DNA of 64,000 nucleotides from assembly GCF_003207795.1 (NCBI RefSeq), contig NZ_NIRT01000007.1, forward strand, positions 1 to 64,000, in the 5' to 3' direction. A model generated the notes under the pieces. That model searched no databases, was not told the origin of the DNA, and saw nothing but the letters and a program-made list of their open reading frames with translations. Below are positions 47,604-56,470 of this stretch, piece by piece (position 1 is the first letter of the stretch; the number at the start of each line of letters is the position of its first letter). Made by a program: the position numbers and the translations under genes. The stretch comes from Komagataeibacter nataicola. Its GTDB lineage: Bacteria; Pseudomonadota; Alphaproteobacteria; Acetobacterales; Acetobacteraceae.

Positions 47604-47655
47604 TCCTCGACGATCTGCCATCCCAGCGATGTTCCCAGATAGACAAATCGGTTTC
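47489..47655 (-). pseudogene. Orphan coding fragment without start
   Basis: An open stretch on the minus strand between two TAG codons reads like real protein (LGTSLGWQIVEDQKPSLADE, then ERFPDLELRQRGFQLSEVNV) but has no usable start codon. I do not recognise the parent family. It is probably the tail of a gene whose front was removed by recombination. Confidence 0.3.
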
Positions 47656-47827
47656 CCTAAGTGCCGCCTTGCTTGCCTAGCACCGGGCGTTCGGGAGTGG
47701 ACTGGCGCGATGCCGATGGCCTGATTGGGGTGGCCTGATCGTCCGCTTCCGTCTCGAGCAGACGTAGATCGGTTCGCGTTGTACGACCGGGTCTGGTCGG
47801 TAGCAGCCATGAACATGAGCGCAAAAA

Positions 47828-48103
47828 ATGGCTGCTTTCGTTTATCGCTTCCCGATAGCCGACCTTCCGCACTCCCATGTCTACCTGACACAAAACGAGT
47901 TCGACGCCCTCGTCTCGTTCGTCTCGTTCGTCTACAATCCAGGAAAAGGTTGGCCAGGTGTCCGTGCCGCTATCAACAGCGGCGACAAACGCAAGGCCGT
48001 CAGGATCATCGAGGAGCAGGTGCGCTCGAAAGGCAAGATCATGAACGGTCTGGTCAAGAGACGGCACAACGAGGCCATGCTTCTGCAGGAAGGACGATAT
48101 TGA
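47828..48103 (+). pseudogene. Truncated phage-type lysozyme (GH24) C-terminal part
   Basis: 91 aa matching only the C-terminal half of GH24 lysozymes/endolysins: VYLTQNEFDALVSFV, AAINSGDKRKAV, and SKGKIMNGLVKRRHNEAMLL (the G-x-GL-x-RR-x-x-E signature). The N-terminal half with the catalytic Glu is absent, and an in-frame stop lies just upstream (47816). A 9-nt tandem duplication adds a second VSF within the motif. It overlaps the next gene by 1 nt (TGATG). Probably inactive; it could derive from a phage endolysin or from an interbacterial lysozyme effector. Confidence 0.55.
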
Positions 48104-48540
48104 TGATCCGCGCTATTATCCTAAGCCTGATTTGCGCCGTCTGTATCGGCGGCACCGCACACGCGGGCACCAAGCCGGAGTCTTTGGAGGAACAGTCTTA
48201 CAACGGCAATACGATGTTCAACGAGGAGCTCGATGGAAAAGCGTTTCTCAATGGGCGGTTAATCGTGCGCGTCGAGCGTGTTTCGACCTGTGTGTCGGCA
48301 GTCTGGACCCGCAGCGGCGATGTCGGATCGCCGCTGCGGCGCGACTTGCTGGAATGGAACAAAATGTTCGATGGCGATCCTCGGATCGAGGCTCAGTCTT
48401 ACTATTTGACGTTCGTCTATGCCGACCATCGGAGCAACGATGTTGTGTCCATGCCTCTTACGGCGCATCCGGACCGTTTTGAAGATACGGCTGCTGTCAC
48501 CCTCCTATCGTGCCAACCGAAACAGCATCATCGCAAGTGA
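48103..48540 (+). CDS. Hypothetical secreted protein, coupled to the lysozyme fragment
   Basis: 145 aa. A clear signal peptide (AIILSLICAVCIGGTAHA) is followed by a mature domain with two cysteines (VERVSTCVSAVWTRS, VTLLSCQPK). No family recognised. Its start overlaps the lysozyme fragment's stop, and it would be exported to the periplasm. The arrangement resembles lysozyme effector-immunity pairs, but this is inference from position only. Confidence 0.5.
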   Translation: MIRAIILSLICAVCIGGTAHAGTKPESLEEQSYNGNTMFNEELDGKAFLNGRLIVRVERVSTCVSAVWTRSGDVGSPLRRDLLEWNKMFDGDPRIEAQSYYLTFVYADHRSNDVVSMPLTAHPDRFEDTAAVTLLSCQPKQHHRK

Positions 48541-48601
48541 CGATCTCTGCGCCGGGCGATCCCGCCGGAAACATAACGCTCGGCGGGTCTGCCAGAGCAG
48601 A

Positions 48602-48631
48602 ACCCATTCAGATGGGATCATCTGAATGGGT
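48602..48631. repeat. 12-bp perfect inverted repeat
   Basis: ACCCATTCAGAT-GGGATC-ATCTGAATGGGT, at the edge of the patchy region and 61 nt after the secreted-protein gene. There is no T-run on either side, so it is not an obvious terminator; a mobile-element end is possible. Confidence 0.6.
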
Positions 48632-48753
48632 GAAGATGCTTGCAAAAACCAATGAAACAGAGCCTCTCTGCTGAACCGGAGTTCAGTGGAAATTCTCCAG
48701 ACGCCGTTTATCTCCCAAAGCCGACCTTCCGCATCACCCCCAAAACCCGCCCA

Positions 48754-49938
48754 TCACCCCCCATGCGGATAAAACACCACCTTGATGCAGTTATCCTTCT
48801 TGTCACGAAATTTCTCATAAAGGGCAGGCCCATCCTCAAGATCAGCCGAGCGATGGCTTATGACGAAGGAAGGGTCGATCTCCCCTTTCTCAATACGCTC
48901 AAGCAGGGGCTGGAGGTATTTCTGGGCGTTGGTTTGCCCCGTGCGCAGGGTCAGGCCCTTGTTCATCAGCACCCCGATCATGACCGGCCCGAGCGCGCCT
49001 GCGTAAACGCCGGGCATCGACACGATGCCACCGGGCCTGCAACCCAGAATGGCCTGGTTGAGCGCAAAGGGCCGCTCGAGCGTGGTGGCTGACAGCAGGG
49101 CCGAGCCGACCTTCTGCATCATGGTATCCGCACCATGCGCTTCCATGCCCACCGCCTCGATCACCGCATCCGGTCCCAGCCCGTGTGTCATTTCAACAAG
49201 GGTATGCTGGATGTTCTCGGTGCCAAAATCAATTGTCTCGGCACCCGCCGCCTGCGCCATGGCCAGCCGCTCGGGCACCTGATCTATGGCGATGACCCGC
49301 CTGGCTCCGAGCAGGAAGCATGAGCGGATCGCCATCTGCCCCACCGGACCGCAGCCCCATATGGCAATGGTCTTTTCGGCTTCTGGCGTAATGTCGCAGT
49401 ATTCAGCGGCCTGATAGCCGGTGGGAAAGATATCGGACAGGAAAAGAACCTGGTCGTCACTCAGCCCCTCCGGCACGATGATCGGCCCGATATCAGCATG
49501 CGGCACCCGCAGATATTCCGCCTGCCCGCCGGAAAAACCACCCGTGATGTGCGAATAGCCAAACAGCCCCGCCAGCGGGTAGCCGAATGTCTCGGCCTGC
49601 TGGCGGCCATTGGGGTTGGTGCGCTCGCAGCAGCTCCAGTTGCCCCATTTGCATTGCCGGCACGCCCCGCATGAGATGGTAAAGGGCACCACGACCCGGT
49701 CCCCCACCGTAAGGCGGGTGTTTTCCCGGCCCACCTCCACCACTTCGCCCATGGTTTCATGGCCGAGGATGTCGCCACACTGCATGGTTGGCATCATGCC
49801 ATCCATCAGGTGCAGGTCGGAACCACAGATGGCGCAGGCGGTTACCCTGATGATGGCGTCATGCCCATCCATAATGACAGGATCAGGCACGCTTTCGCAT
49901 GTGATCTTGCCTTTCTTCTGCCAGGTCAGTGCTTTCAT
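48754..49938 (-). CDS. Zinc-dependent alcohol dehydrogenase (formaldehyde dehydrogenase-like)
   Basis: 394 aa MDR-family enzyme. Catalytic-zinc region CAICGSDLH and [16 protein letters not shown]; the structural-zinc cysteines are in [17 protein letters not shown]. The NAD-binding motif is [15 protein letters not shown]. The sequence layout ([36 protein letters not shown]) is that of the glutathione-independent formaldehyde dehydrogenase-like subgroup. Substrate is uncertain. The gene is downstream of the ABC importer genes on the same strand but separated by 180 nt and repeat copy H. Confidence 0.9.
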   Translation of the reverse strand: MKALTWQKKGKITCESVPDPVIMDGHDAIIRVTACAICGSDLHLMDGMMPTMQCGDILGHETMGEVVEVGRENTRLTVGDRVVVPFTISCGACRQCKWGNWSCCERTNPNGRQQAETFGYPLAGLFGYSHITGGFSGGQAEYLRVPHADIGPIIVPEGLSDDQVLFLSDIFPTGYQAAEYCDITPEAEKTIAIWGCGPVGQMAIRSCFLLGARRVIAIDQVPERLAMAQAAGAETIDFGTENIQHTLVEMTHGLGPDAVIEAVGMEAHGADTMMQKVGSALLSATTLERPFALNQAILGCRPGGIVSMPGVYAGALGPVMIGVLMNKGLTLRTGQTNAQKYLQPLLERIEKGEIDPSFVISHRSADLEDGPALYEKFRDKKDNCIKVVFYPHGG

Positions 49939-50027
49939 GGGAAAACGTCCTGCTTGAGGGGGATAGCAGGCAGACGCATGGTGGGCGGTATGGTTTTCTG
50001 GCCCAGCATATTCTTGCTGAAAAACAG

Positions 50028-50104
50028 CAGTTTTTGGATAGCGCCTTTTTTAAAGGCGGCATTGCTTAAAGCTTTTTGTAAAAAAACTTCACCAAAAACT
50101 TTTA
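50028..50104. repeat. Composite intergenic repeat, copy H
   Basis: CAGTTTTTGG arm, GCGCCTTTTTTAAAGGCGGC hairpin, AAGCTTTTTGTAAAAAAACTT hairpin, then CACCAAAAACTTTT. It lies just beyond the 3' end of the ABC ATPase gene. Confidence 0.8.
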
Positions 50105-50120
50105 TTCTTTGAGCAACCCC

Positions 50121-50843
50121 TCAGCGTGGCGCGTAAAGCCGCTCCAGCATGGGGGGGTCAAGCACCGCGGCGGCAGGACCATCGGCCATGATCCGCCCCT
50201 GCCGCAGCGCAATGGCGCGGTCAAACACGCGGGCGGCGGCAAGCGGGTCGTGCGTGGTGGCCACAATGGCATGGCCCTGCGTGGCAAGTTTTTGCAGCAG
50301 GGCGTAAAGCCGCTGCTTCTGCCCGTAATCCAGCCCGGTTTCCGGCTCATCAAGAATGAGCGTGCGCGCCCCCTGCGCCAGGGCACGGGCCAGCAGGGCC
50401 GCCTGCCGCTCGCCGCCTGAAAGTTCGGTATAGGGCCGGTCCGCCAGATGGGTAATGCCCAACGCGTGCAGGGCATGCGTCACCTCATCGCGGTCATGGC
50501 GGGGCAGGCCCAGCGCAAAGGGCGTTTCCACAAGGCGACCCATGCCCACGATGTCACGCACGCTGTAGGGAAAAAGCGGCACATGCCCCTGCGGCACATA
50601 GGCAATGCGCCGCGCCACTTCGCGCCGCGACCAGCCCTGCATGGGCCTGCCCTCCAGCAGCACCTGCCCTGCCTCCGGCCGCGTCAGCCCCAGCAGCAGG
50701 CGCAAAAGCGTGGTCTTGCCTGCGCCATTGGGGCCAAGCAGCGCGGTCATCTCCCCTGCCCTGACGCCAAATGAAAGGTCATGCAGCACGGTGCGCCCGG
50801 CATGGCTGAAACTGACCCCGGCCATGTGCAGTACAGTCATCAT
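50121..50843 (-). CDS. ABC transporter ATP-binding protein (FecE/BtuD type)
   Basis: 240 aa ATPase of a type II importer. Walker A LLGPNGAGKTTLLRLLLG, signature ELSGGERQAALLARALAQGA, Walker B TLILDEPETGLDYGQ and switch His in ATTHDPLAAA. The ATG at 50843 overlaps the permease stop by 4 nt. Third gene of a binding-protein-permease-ATPase operon. Confidence 0.93.
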   Translation of the reverse strand: MMTVLHMAGVSFSHAGRTVLHDLSFGVRAGEMTALLGPNGAGKTTLLRLLLGLTRPEAGQVLLEGRPMQGWSRREVARRIAYVPQGHVPLFPYSVRDIVGMGRLVETPFALGLPRHDRDEVTHALHALGITHLADRPYTELSGGERQAALLARALAQGARTLILDEPETGLDYGQKQRLYALLQKLATQGHAIVATTHDPLAAARVFDRAIALRQGRIMADGPAAAVLDPPMLERLYAPR

Positions 50844-51862
50844 GCCCGCCACCCCCGCCGCAGCAGCGGCAGCACGGCCACGAACAGCGCCACCCCGAGC
50901 AGGTCGGCAATCAGGCCTACGGGAATTTCCTCCACCGAGAGCGTGCGCGCCAGATCATCGCACACCAGCAGGAACATGCCGCCAAGGCAGGCGCTGGCAG
51001 GCAGCACCCGCATGTTGCATGGCCCCACCAGCAGCCGTGCCACATGCGGCACCACCAGCCCCACCCAGCCAATCATGCCCGCAACCGAAACCGTAAGTGC
51101 TGCCAGCACCGTGGCCGCGCCAATCACGCCGTAGCGCAGCGCCATGACGGGAATGCCCAGCGTGCGGGCCTCCTCATCGCCCATGGCCAGGCCATCGAGC
51201 ATGCGCCCGCAGGCGCTGAGCAGCACGATGCCAACCACCACCGGCCCAGCCATCACGCCCAGCGCGTGCGGCGTAACCTGCGTCAGGCTGCCCAGCAGCC
51301 AGAACACGATGTCAGGCAACTGGTTCTGCGGGTCGGCAATGTATTTGAGCAGCGACAGCAGCGCCGTAAACAGCGCCGAACTGATCAGCCCGCCAAAGAC
51401 CAGCATCAGCATGGAAGTCGCATCAAACAGATGCGCCACCCCCACGCCACAGGCAACCGCCAGCAGCCCGCCCGCAAAGGACAGCCCCGCAACACCCACA
51501 GGCCCCAGCCCCCACACAATGCCCAGCGCCGCCCCCGTGCCAGCGCCTGCCAGCACGCCCAGAAGCCCGGGCGAGACCAGAGGATTGCGAAACACTGCCT
51601 GATACGCCGCCCCTGCCACTGAAAGTGCCGCCCCAACACAGATCGCCCCCCCAATGCGCGGCAGGCGCGCGCCAAACACGACGCTATGCACCATATGCGT
51701 TTGTGGCGTATTGGCCCCAGCCATCAGGCCCATGCTGGCGGCAAGTGCGTGCAGAACCTGCCCGGGCTGCACAGCAAAGCGCCCGATGCAGGCCGAGAAA
51801 ACCGCAAGCCCCACCAGCCCCATGGCTGCAAGTGCCGCAACAGCCAGCCCGCGCAGCCTCAA
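50840..51862 (-). CDS. ABC transporter permease, FecCD family
   Basis: 340 aa with about ten membrane segments. FecCD marks include GLPRIGGAICVGAALSVAGA-like (LPRIGGAICVGAALSVAGAA), YQAVFRNPLVSPGLLGVLAG and GMIGWVGLVVPHVARLLVGP. It forms the channel for siderophores, cobalamin, heme or, in the MolBC branch, oxyanions. It overlaps the binding-protein gene by 4 nt at its start. Confidence 0.93.
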   Translation of the reverse strand: MRLRGLAVAALAAMGLVGLAVFSACIGRFAVQPGQVLHALAASMGLMAGANTPQTHMVHSVVFGARLPRIGGAICVGAALSVAGAAYQAVFRNPLVSPGLLGVLAGAGTGAALGIVWGLGPVGVAGLSFAGGLLAVACGVGVAHLFDATSMLMLVFGGLISSALFTALLSLLKYIADPQNQLPDIVFWLLGSLTQVTPHALGVMAGPVVVGIVLLSACGRMLDGLAMGDEEARTLGIPVMALRYGVIGAATVLAALTVSVAGMIGWVGLVVPHVARLLVGPCNMRVLPASACLGGMFLLVCDDLARTLSVEEIPVGLIADLLGVALFVAVLPLLRRGWRA

Positions 51863-52911
51863 GGAGCGTGATCCGGCACGGGCTGCGGCGGCTGGCCTGC
51901 AAGGATGCGCTGCGCGTCGTCCTCGCTCAGACTGTAGTGGAAATAGGTGCTGTAGAAATCGCGCGTCAGCGCCACGGGGTCGATATCGTCAAACAGGTCG
52001 GGGTGGAGCGTCTTCGCCGCCCAACTGATCTGGAGCGGCAGTTCGCTGCCATACCGATCCCACGGGAACACGCCCGATGGGTTGGCATGCACGCGCCCGT
52101 TGCGCACGGCGTCGAGCCGCTGCCACAGGCCGCCATCGGCACCAGCATCAATGGTGCCGCAATCGGGGCCGAGAATGATGACATCGGGGTTCCACGCCGC
52201 CACCTGCTCGGGGGTGACCGGCTTCATGTTGCCACTGACCCCGATTGCGGCATTACGGCCCCCGGCCAGGGTGATCCATTCATCCACGATGCTGTCCGCC
52301 CCATCCACCCGCAGCGGATGCAGTGACTGGATGTGCAGCACGCGCGGACGCGCGCTTTCGGGCACGCTGGCAAGGCGCTCGCGCACGTCATGGACCGTCT
52401 GCTTCATCATGGTGCGGTAATGGGCTGCGGTAGCGTGCGCATGTTCGGTGCCAAGGGCCGCGGCGGTCATGTCCACCACGCGTAGCAGGCCATCGACATC
52501 CTGAAACGACGAGACCAGCACAGGAATGCCCACCGCGCCAAAGGCCGTGATGGCCGCCGAGGCCTGCGGCACGAACACAAGGTCCACCTGGTCACGCAGC
52601 AGGGATTCCGCATTGACCTGTGGCCCATTGACCACCTGCGCCTGCGCGAGTGCAGGAAACACCCGGTACATCCACGGCCGGGCCTGCGGGCTGTCCACTG
52701 TCATGACGATCTGCTGCACGCCGCCGAGCATCAGCAGCAGTTCGTTATGGGCGAACCACAGATCGGCAATGCGGGCGGGATGATCGGGCACGGTCTGCGC
52801 ATGGCCCGCCATGTCTGTTATCTCGCCCGCCGTGGCGGGATGGGCGACCAGGCTCGCTGCCATGGCGCATGCCAGCGCCCCCGTGGCTACAGTGCATCTG
52901 CCCCAGTTCAC
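51859..52911 (-). CDS. ABC transporter periplasmic substrate-binding protein (BtuF/FecB type)
   Basis: 350 aa, GTG start. The signal peptide (CTVATGALACAMAASLVAHPATA) is followed by the PF01497-type domain: ITDMAGHAQTVPDHPARIAD, VDLVFVPQA, and WNPDVIILGPDCG between the two lobes. Substrate is not evident: iron chelate, cobalamin or an oxyanion are all possible. First gene of the importer operon. A TATAAT-like -10 inside a small dyad lies 22-29 nt upstream. Confidence 0.88.
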   Translation of the reverse strand: MNWGRCTVATGALACAMAASLVAHPATAGEITDMAGHAQTVPDHPARIADLWFAHNELLLMLGGVQQIVMTVDSPQARPWMYRVFPALAQAQVVNGPQVNAESLLRDQVDLVFVPQASAAITAFGAVGIPVLVSSFQDVDGLLRVVDMTAAALGTEHAHATAAHYRTMMKQTVHDVRERLASVPESARPRVLHIQSLHPLRVDGADSIVDEWITLAGGRNAAIGVSGNMKPVTPEQVAAWNPDVIILGPDCGTIDAGADGGLWQRLDAVRNGRVHANPSGVFPWDRYGSELPLQISWAAKTLHPDLFDDIDPVALTRDFYSTYFHYSLSEDDAQRILAGQPPQPVPDHAP

Positions 52912-52932
52912 AATCCTGTCCCCTGAGCGGTT

Positions 52933-52952
52933 ATTATATCCTTTCAGATATA
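52933..52952 (-). promoter_or_regulatory. Candidate promoter -10 overlapped by a TATATC/GATATA dyad
   Basis: TATATC-CTTTCA-GATATA inverted repeat (52935-52952). Read on the minus strand, a TATAAT box overlaps its promoter-distal arm, 21 nt before the GTG start. A repressor or activator could act here; no regulator is identified. Confidence 0.4.
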
Positions 52953-53033
52953 TAGACTAACCGGCCCGGTGCAATCAGCCCCGCAGAGATTGCCTGAAAA
53001 GGCAGGCCAGAAAACATTCTTGAAAACATAAAG

Positions 53034-53108
53034 AAGTTTTTGGTGAAGCTTTTTTCAAAAAGCTAAAAAAATGCCGCCTTTTAAAAAAAGGCGGCACCCA
53101 AAACCTTT
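53034..53108. repeat. Composite intergenic repeat, copy I
   Basis: AAGTTTTTGGTG arm, AAGCTTTTTTCAAAAAGCT hairpin, then TGCCGCCTTTTAAAAAAAGG with CGGCA completing a GCCGCC/GGCGGC stem, and CACCCAAAACCTTTG arm. The two hairpins are in the reverse order compared with copies E and G. It lies 23 nt after the gcvP stop. Confidence 0.85.
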
Positions 53109-53130
53109 GACTGTTTTTCAAATCTGCCCA

Positions 53131-56025
53131 TCAGGCCTCGTAAGTGCTCATATCGGGGCAGGAGCAGATGAGGTTGCGATCGCCATAGGCGTTATCCAGC
53201 CGGTTGACGGGCGACCAGTATTTGCTCGCCGGGTGCACAGCACCGGGCAGGCAGGCGGTGGCGCGGTCATAGGCGCGGGTCCAGTCAGGGTCGGTCAGGT
53301 CTCGCACGGTGTGCGGTGCATGCCGCAGGGGGCTTTCCTCAATGGTCATCTCGCCTGCCGCAACCGCGCTGATCTCCTTGCGAATGGCGATCATCGCATC
53401 GCAGAAACGGTCAAGCTCGGCCCGGCTTTCGGACTCGGTCGGCTCGATCATGAACGTGCCCGCCACCGGAAAGCTGACCGTGGGCGCATGGAAGCCATGG
53501 TCAACCAGCCGCTTGGCAATGTCATCGACCGTAACCCCCGTCTCGTCCTTAAGCGGGCGCAGGTCGATGATGCATTCATGCGCAACACGGCCATTGGCGC
53601 CCTGATACAGCACCGGATAATGGCCAGACAGGCGGGTGGCGATGTAGTTGGAGTTCAGGATCGCAACCTCGGTGGCGCGCCTGAGCCCGGCATCGCCCAT
53701 CATGACCATGTACATCCACGAAATGGGCAGCACATCCGCCGAACCGAAAGGCGCTGCCGAAATGGCATTGGCCTCGCCATTCTGCGGCGCGCCCGGCAGG
53801 TAGGGGGCCAGATGCGCGCCCACCCCGATCGGCCCCATGCCGGGACCACCGCCCCCGTGGGGAATGCAGAAGGTCTTGTGCAGGTTGAAATGGCTGACAT
53901 CGCCGCCATACACGCCCGGCTGCGCAAGGCCCACCTGCGCGTTGAGGTTCGCGCCATCCACGTAAACCTGCCCGCCTGCCGCGTGCACCAGTTCACAGAT
54001 CTCGCGCACGTTCTCCTCAAACACACCGTGAGTAGAGGGATAGGTGATCATGATCGCGGCCAGCGCATCGGCATGTTTGGCAATCTTGGCCTTCAGGTCA
54101 TCAAGATCGACATTGCCGTTGCTGTCACACGCAACCACCACCACCTTCATGCCCGCCATCTGGGCCGAGGCCGGGTTGGTGCCATGCGCCGAGGCCGGGA
54201 TGAGGCACACGTCACGCGCCATGTCACCACGCGCGCGGTGGTAGCCACGAATGGCCATCAGCCCCGCGAACTCGCCCTGCGCACCGGAATTGGGCTGGAG
54301 CGACACCGCCGCATAGCCGCTGATCTGGCACAGCATGCGCTCAAGATCGGTGAACAGCCGGGCATAACCGCGCATCTGGTTGGCTGGCGCGAAGGGGTGG
54401 ATGTTGCAGAATTCCGGCCACGTGATCGGCAGCATTTCCGCCGTGGCGTTGAGCTTCATGGTGCATGAACCCAGCGGAATCATGGAACGGTCAAGCGCAA
54501 GGTCACGATCGGCCAGGCGGCGCATGTAGCGCAGCATGTCGGTTTCCGACTGGCAGGCCGAGAAGATCGGCTGGGCCAGCAGTTCATCCGTGCGCACGAG
54601 GCTTTCGGGGATGGTGGGGGTGGAAGCATCCAGCCCGGCCTCGACCTGCCCCGCGCGGGCGGCATCGCCACTGACAGCCGCCCAGAGCGCGCGTACCGTG
54701 TCAGGCGTGGAGGTCTCATCAAGGCTGATGCCCACATGGGCTGCATCGACCCGGCGCAGGTTCATCCCCGCATCGAGCGCACGTGCCATGACCGCGTCGG
54801 TCTGCGTGCCGGTGTTGACGGTCACGGTATCAAAGAACGCCTGCGTCACGACCTCGGCCCCCAGGGCACGCAGGCCAGCGGCAAGGATGGTGGCAAGACG
54901 GTGGATGCGCGTGGCAATGGCCTTCAGCCCCACCGGCCCATGATACAGCGCGTACATGGACGACACGATGGCCGGCAGCGCCTGGGCCGTGCAGATGTTC
55001 GAGGTCGCCTTCTCGCGGCGGATATGCTGCTCGCGCGTCTGTAATGCCAGACGGTAGGCAGGCTTGCCGCGTGCATCAATCGACACGCCCACGATGCGGC
55101 CGGGAATGTTGCGGCGGAAGGCATCGCGCACCGCCATATAGGCCGCATGCGGGCCACCGGCCCCCATGGGCATGCCATAACGCTGCATGGAGCCGACCGC
55201 GATATCGGCCCCCAGTGCGCCGGGGCTTTGCAGCAGCATCAGCGCCAGCGGGTCGGCGCACAGCGTGGCGATGGCGCCCGCCGCATGCAGCTTTTCAATC
55301 CACGCGCGCGGGTCGCGGAGTTCACCCGTCGAGCCGGGATACTGAAACACCGCGCCAAACACGGCCTGCGCATCGAGGTCGGTGGCGGGGTCACCCACCA
55401 CAACCTGCCAGCCCATGGGTTCGGCACGGGTGCGGATGACGGCGATGGTCTGCGGGTGGCAGTCGGCATCGACAAAGAAAGCGCTGGCCTTGCTTTTGGC
55501 CACGCGGCGGGCCATGGCCATGGCCTCGGCTGCGGCTGTGCCTTCATCGAGCAGCGAGGCATTGGCCACGTCCAGCCCGGTCAGTTCGATCACCAGCGTC
55601 TGGAAGTTGAGCAGCGCTTCGAGCCGCCCCTGGCTGATCTCGGGCTGGTAAGGCGTATAGGCGGTGTACCAGGCCGGGTTTTCCAGCACGTTGCGCTGGA
55701 TCACGCCGGGCAGGATGGTGTCGTAATAGCCCTGGCCGATCAGCGAGGTCAGCACCCGGTTCTCCGCCGCAATGCCGCGCAGCCGGGCCAGCGCCACATG
55801 CTCGGGCACGCCAGCGCCAAGCCCCATGCCGCCCTCAAGGCGGATGGAACCGGGCACGGTCTGGGCCATCAGGGTATCGAGCGTATCCGCGCCCACCACG
55901 CGCAGCATGGCCGCCACGTCATTTGCATCGGGGCCAACATGCCGGGCGCAGAACGCCCCGGCATCATCGCCCGTATCTTGCCACAGGGAAGAAGAACCGC
56001 AGGAAGAAGACGTCACGGCCAGCAT
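53131..56025 (-). CDS. gcvP: Glycine dehydrogenase (glycine cleavage system P protein)
   Basis: 964 aa single-chain P protein, the PLP-dependent decarboxylase of the glycine cleavage complex. [17 protein letters not shown] and [20 protein letters not shown] mark the N-terminal half. The PLP lysine lies in [40 protein letters not shown] and [20 protein letters not shown] are also conserved. Length is normal for the homodimeric form. Last gene of gcvT-gcvH-gcvP; it starts 32 nt after gcvH. Confidence 0.96.
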   Translation of the reverse strand: MLAVTSSSCGSSSLWQDTGDDAGAFCARHVGPDANDVAAMLRVVGADTLDTLMAQTVPGSIRLEGGMGLGAGVPEHVALARLRGIAAENRVLTSLIGQGYYDTILPGVIQRNVLENPAWYTAYTPYQPEISQGRLEALLNFQTLVIELTGLDVANASLLDEGTAAAEAMAMARRVAKSKASAFFVDADCHPQTIAVIRTRAEPMGWQVVVGDPATDLDAQAVFGAVFQYPGSTGELRDPRAWIEKLHAAGAIATLCADPLALMLLQSPGALGADIAVGSMQRYGMPMGAGGPHAAYMAVRDAFRRNIPGRIVGVSIDARGKPAYRLALQTREQHIRREKATSNICTAQALPAIVSSMYALYHGPVGLKAIATRIHRLATILAAGLRALGAEVVTQAFFDTVTVNTGTQTDAVMARALDAGMNLRRVDAAHVGISLDETSTPDTVRALWAAVSGDAARAGQVEAGLDASTPTIPESLVRTDELLAQPIFSACQSETDMLRYMRRLADRDLALDRSMIPLGSCTMKLNATAEMLPITWPEFCNIHPFAPANQMRGYARLFTDLERMLCQISGYAAVSLQPNSGAQGEFAGLMAIRGYHRARGDMARDVCLIPASAHGTNPASAQMAGMKVVVVACDSNGNVDLDDLKAKIAKHADALAAIMITYPSTHGVFEENVREICELVHAAGGQVYVDGANLNAQVGLAQPGVYGGDVSHFNLHKTFCIPHGGGGPGMGPIGVGAHLAPYLPGAPQNGEANAISAAPFGSADVLPISWMYMVMMGDAGLRRATEVAILNSNYIATRLSGHYPVLYQGANGRVAHECIIDLRPLKDETGVTVDDIAKRLVDHGFHAPTVSFPVAGTFMIEPTESESRAELDRFCDAMIAIRKEISAVAAGEMTIEESPLRHAPHTVRDLTDPDWTRAYDRATACLPGAVHPASKYWSPVNRLDNAYGDRNLICSCPDMSTYEA

Positions 56026-56057
56026 ACTCCGTCAAAGGTGGGAACGAGGGGGAAAAA

Positions 56058-56423
56058 TCAGCCAACCAGCGCGGTGTAGGTGGCGTGGTCCATCAGCCCT
56101 TCAAGCTGGGAGGCGTCGGCAATGGTCATGCGCACGATCCAGCCTTCGCCCTCGGGGTCGCGGTTGATGAGGGCCGCGTCATCGGTGAGCGCGTCATTGA
56201 AGGCCAGCACATCCCCCGTAACCGGCGCATAGATGTCGGATGCCGCCTTGACGGATTCGACCACCGCCACGCTGTCGCCCTGCTCCACGGTGGTGCCGGG
56301 GTCACGCGCTTCGGAAAACACGATCTCGCCGAGTTCGTTCGCCGCGTGCGCCGTAATGCCGACCACGGCCACATTGCCTTCAACGCGCAGCCACTCATGT
56401 TCCTTGGTGTAATAGACGGTCAT
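56058..56423 (-). CDS. gcvH: Glycine cleavage system H protein
   Basis: 121 aa lipoyl carrier. The lipoylated lysine is K59 in VVESVKAASDIYAPVTG. YTKEHEWLRVEGNVAVVGIT is the usual N-terminus. It shuttles the aminomethyl group from P to T protein. It lies between gcvT and gcvP. Confidence 0.97.
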   Translation of the reverse strand: MTVYYTKEHEWLRVEGNVAVVGITAHAANELGEIVFSEARDPGTTVEQGDSVAVVESVKAASDIYAPVTGDVLAFNDALTDDAALINRDPEGEGWIVRMTIADASQLEGLMDHATYTALVG

Positions 56424-56470
56424 GTGCGTGCATCCTTGATCTGAATACGGGTTTGAAAAAAAACGAAAAA

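Noticed and set aside
47580-48067. Minus-strand frames across the lysozyme fragment region
   Set aside because: Composition is non-protein-like, and the plus strand carries a recognisable GH24 C-terminal motif.
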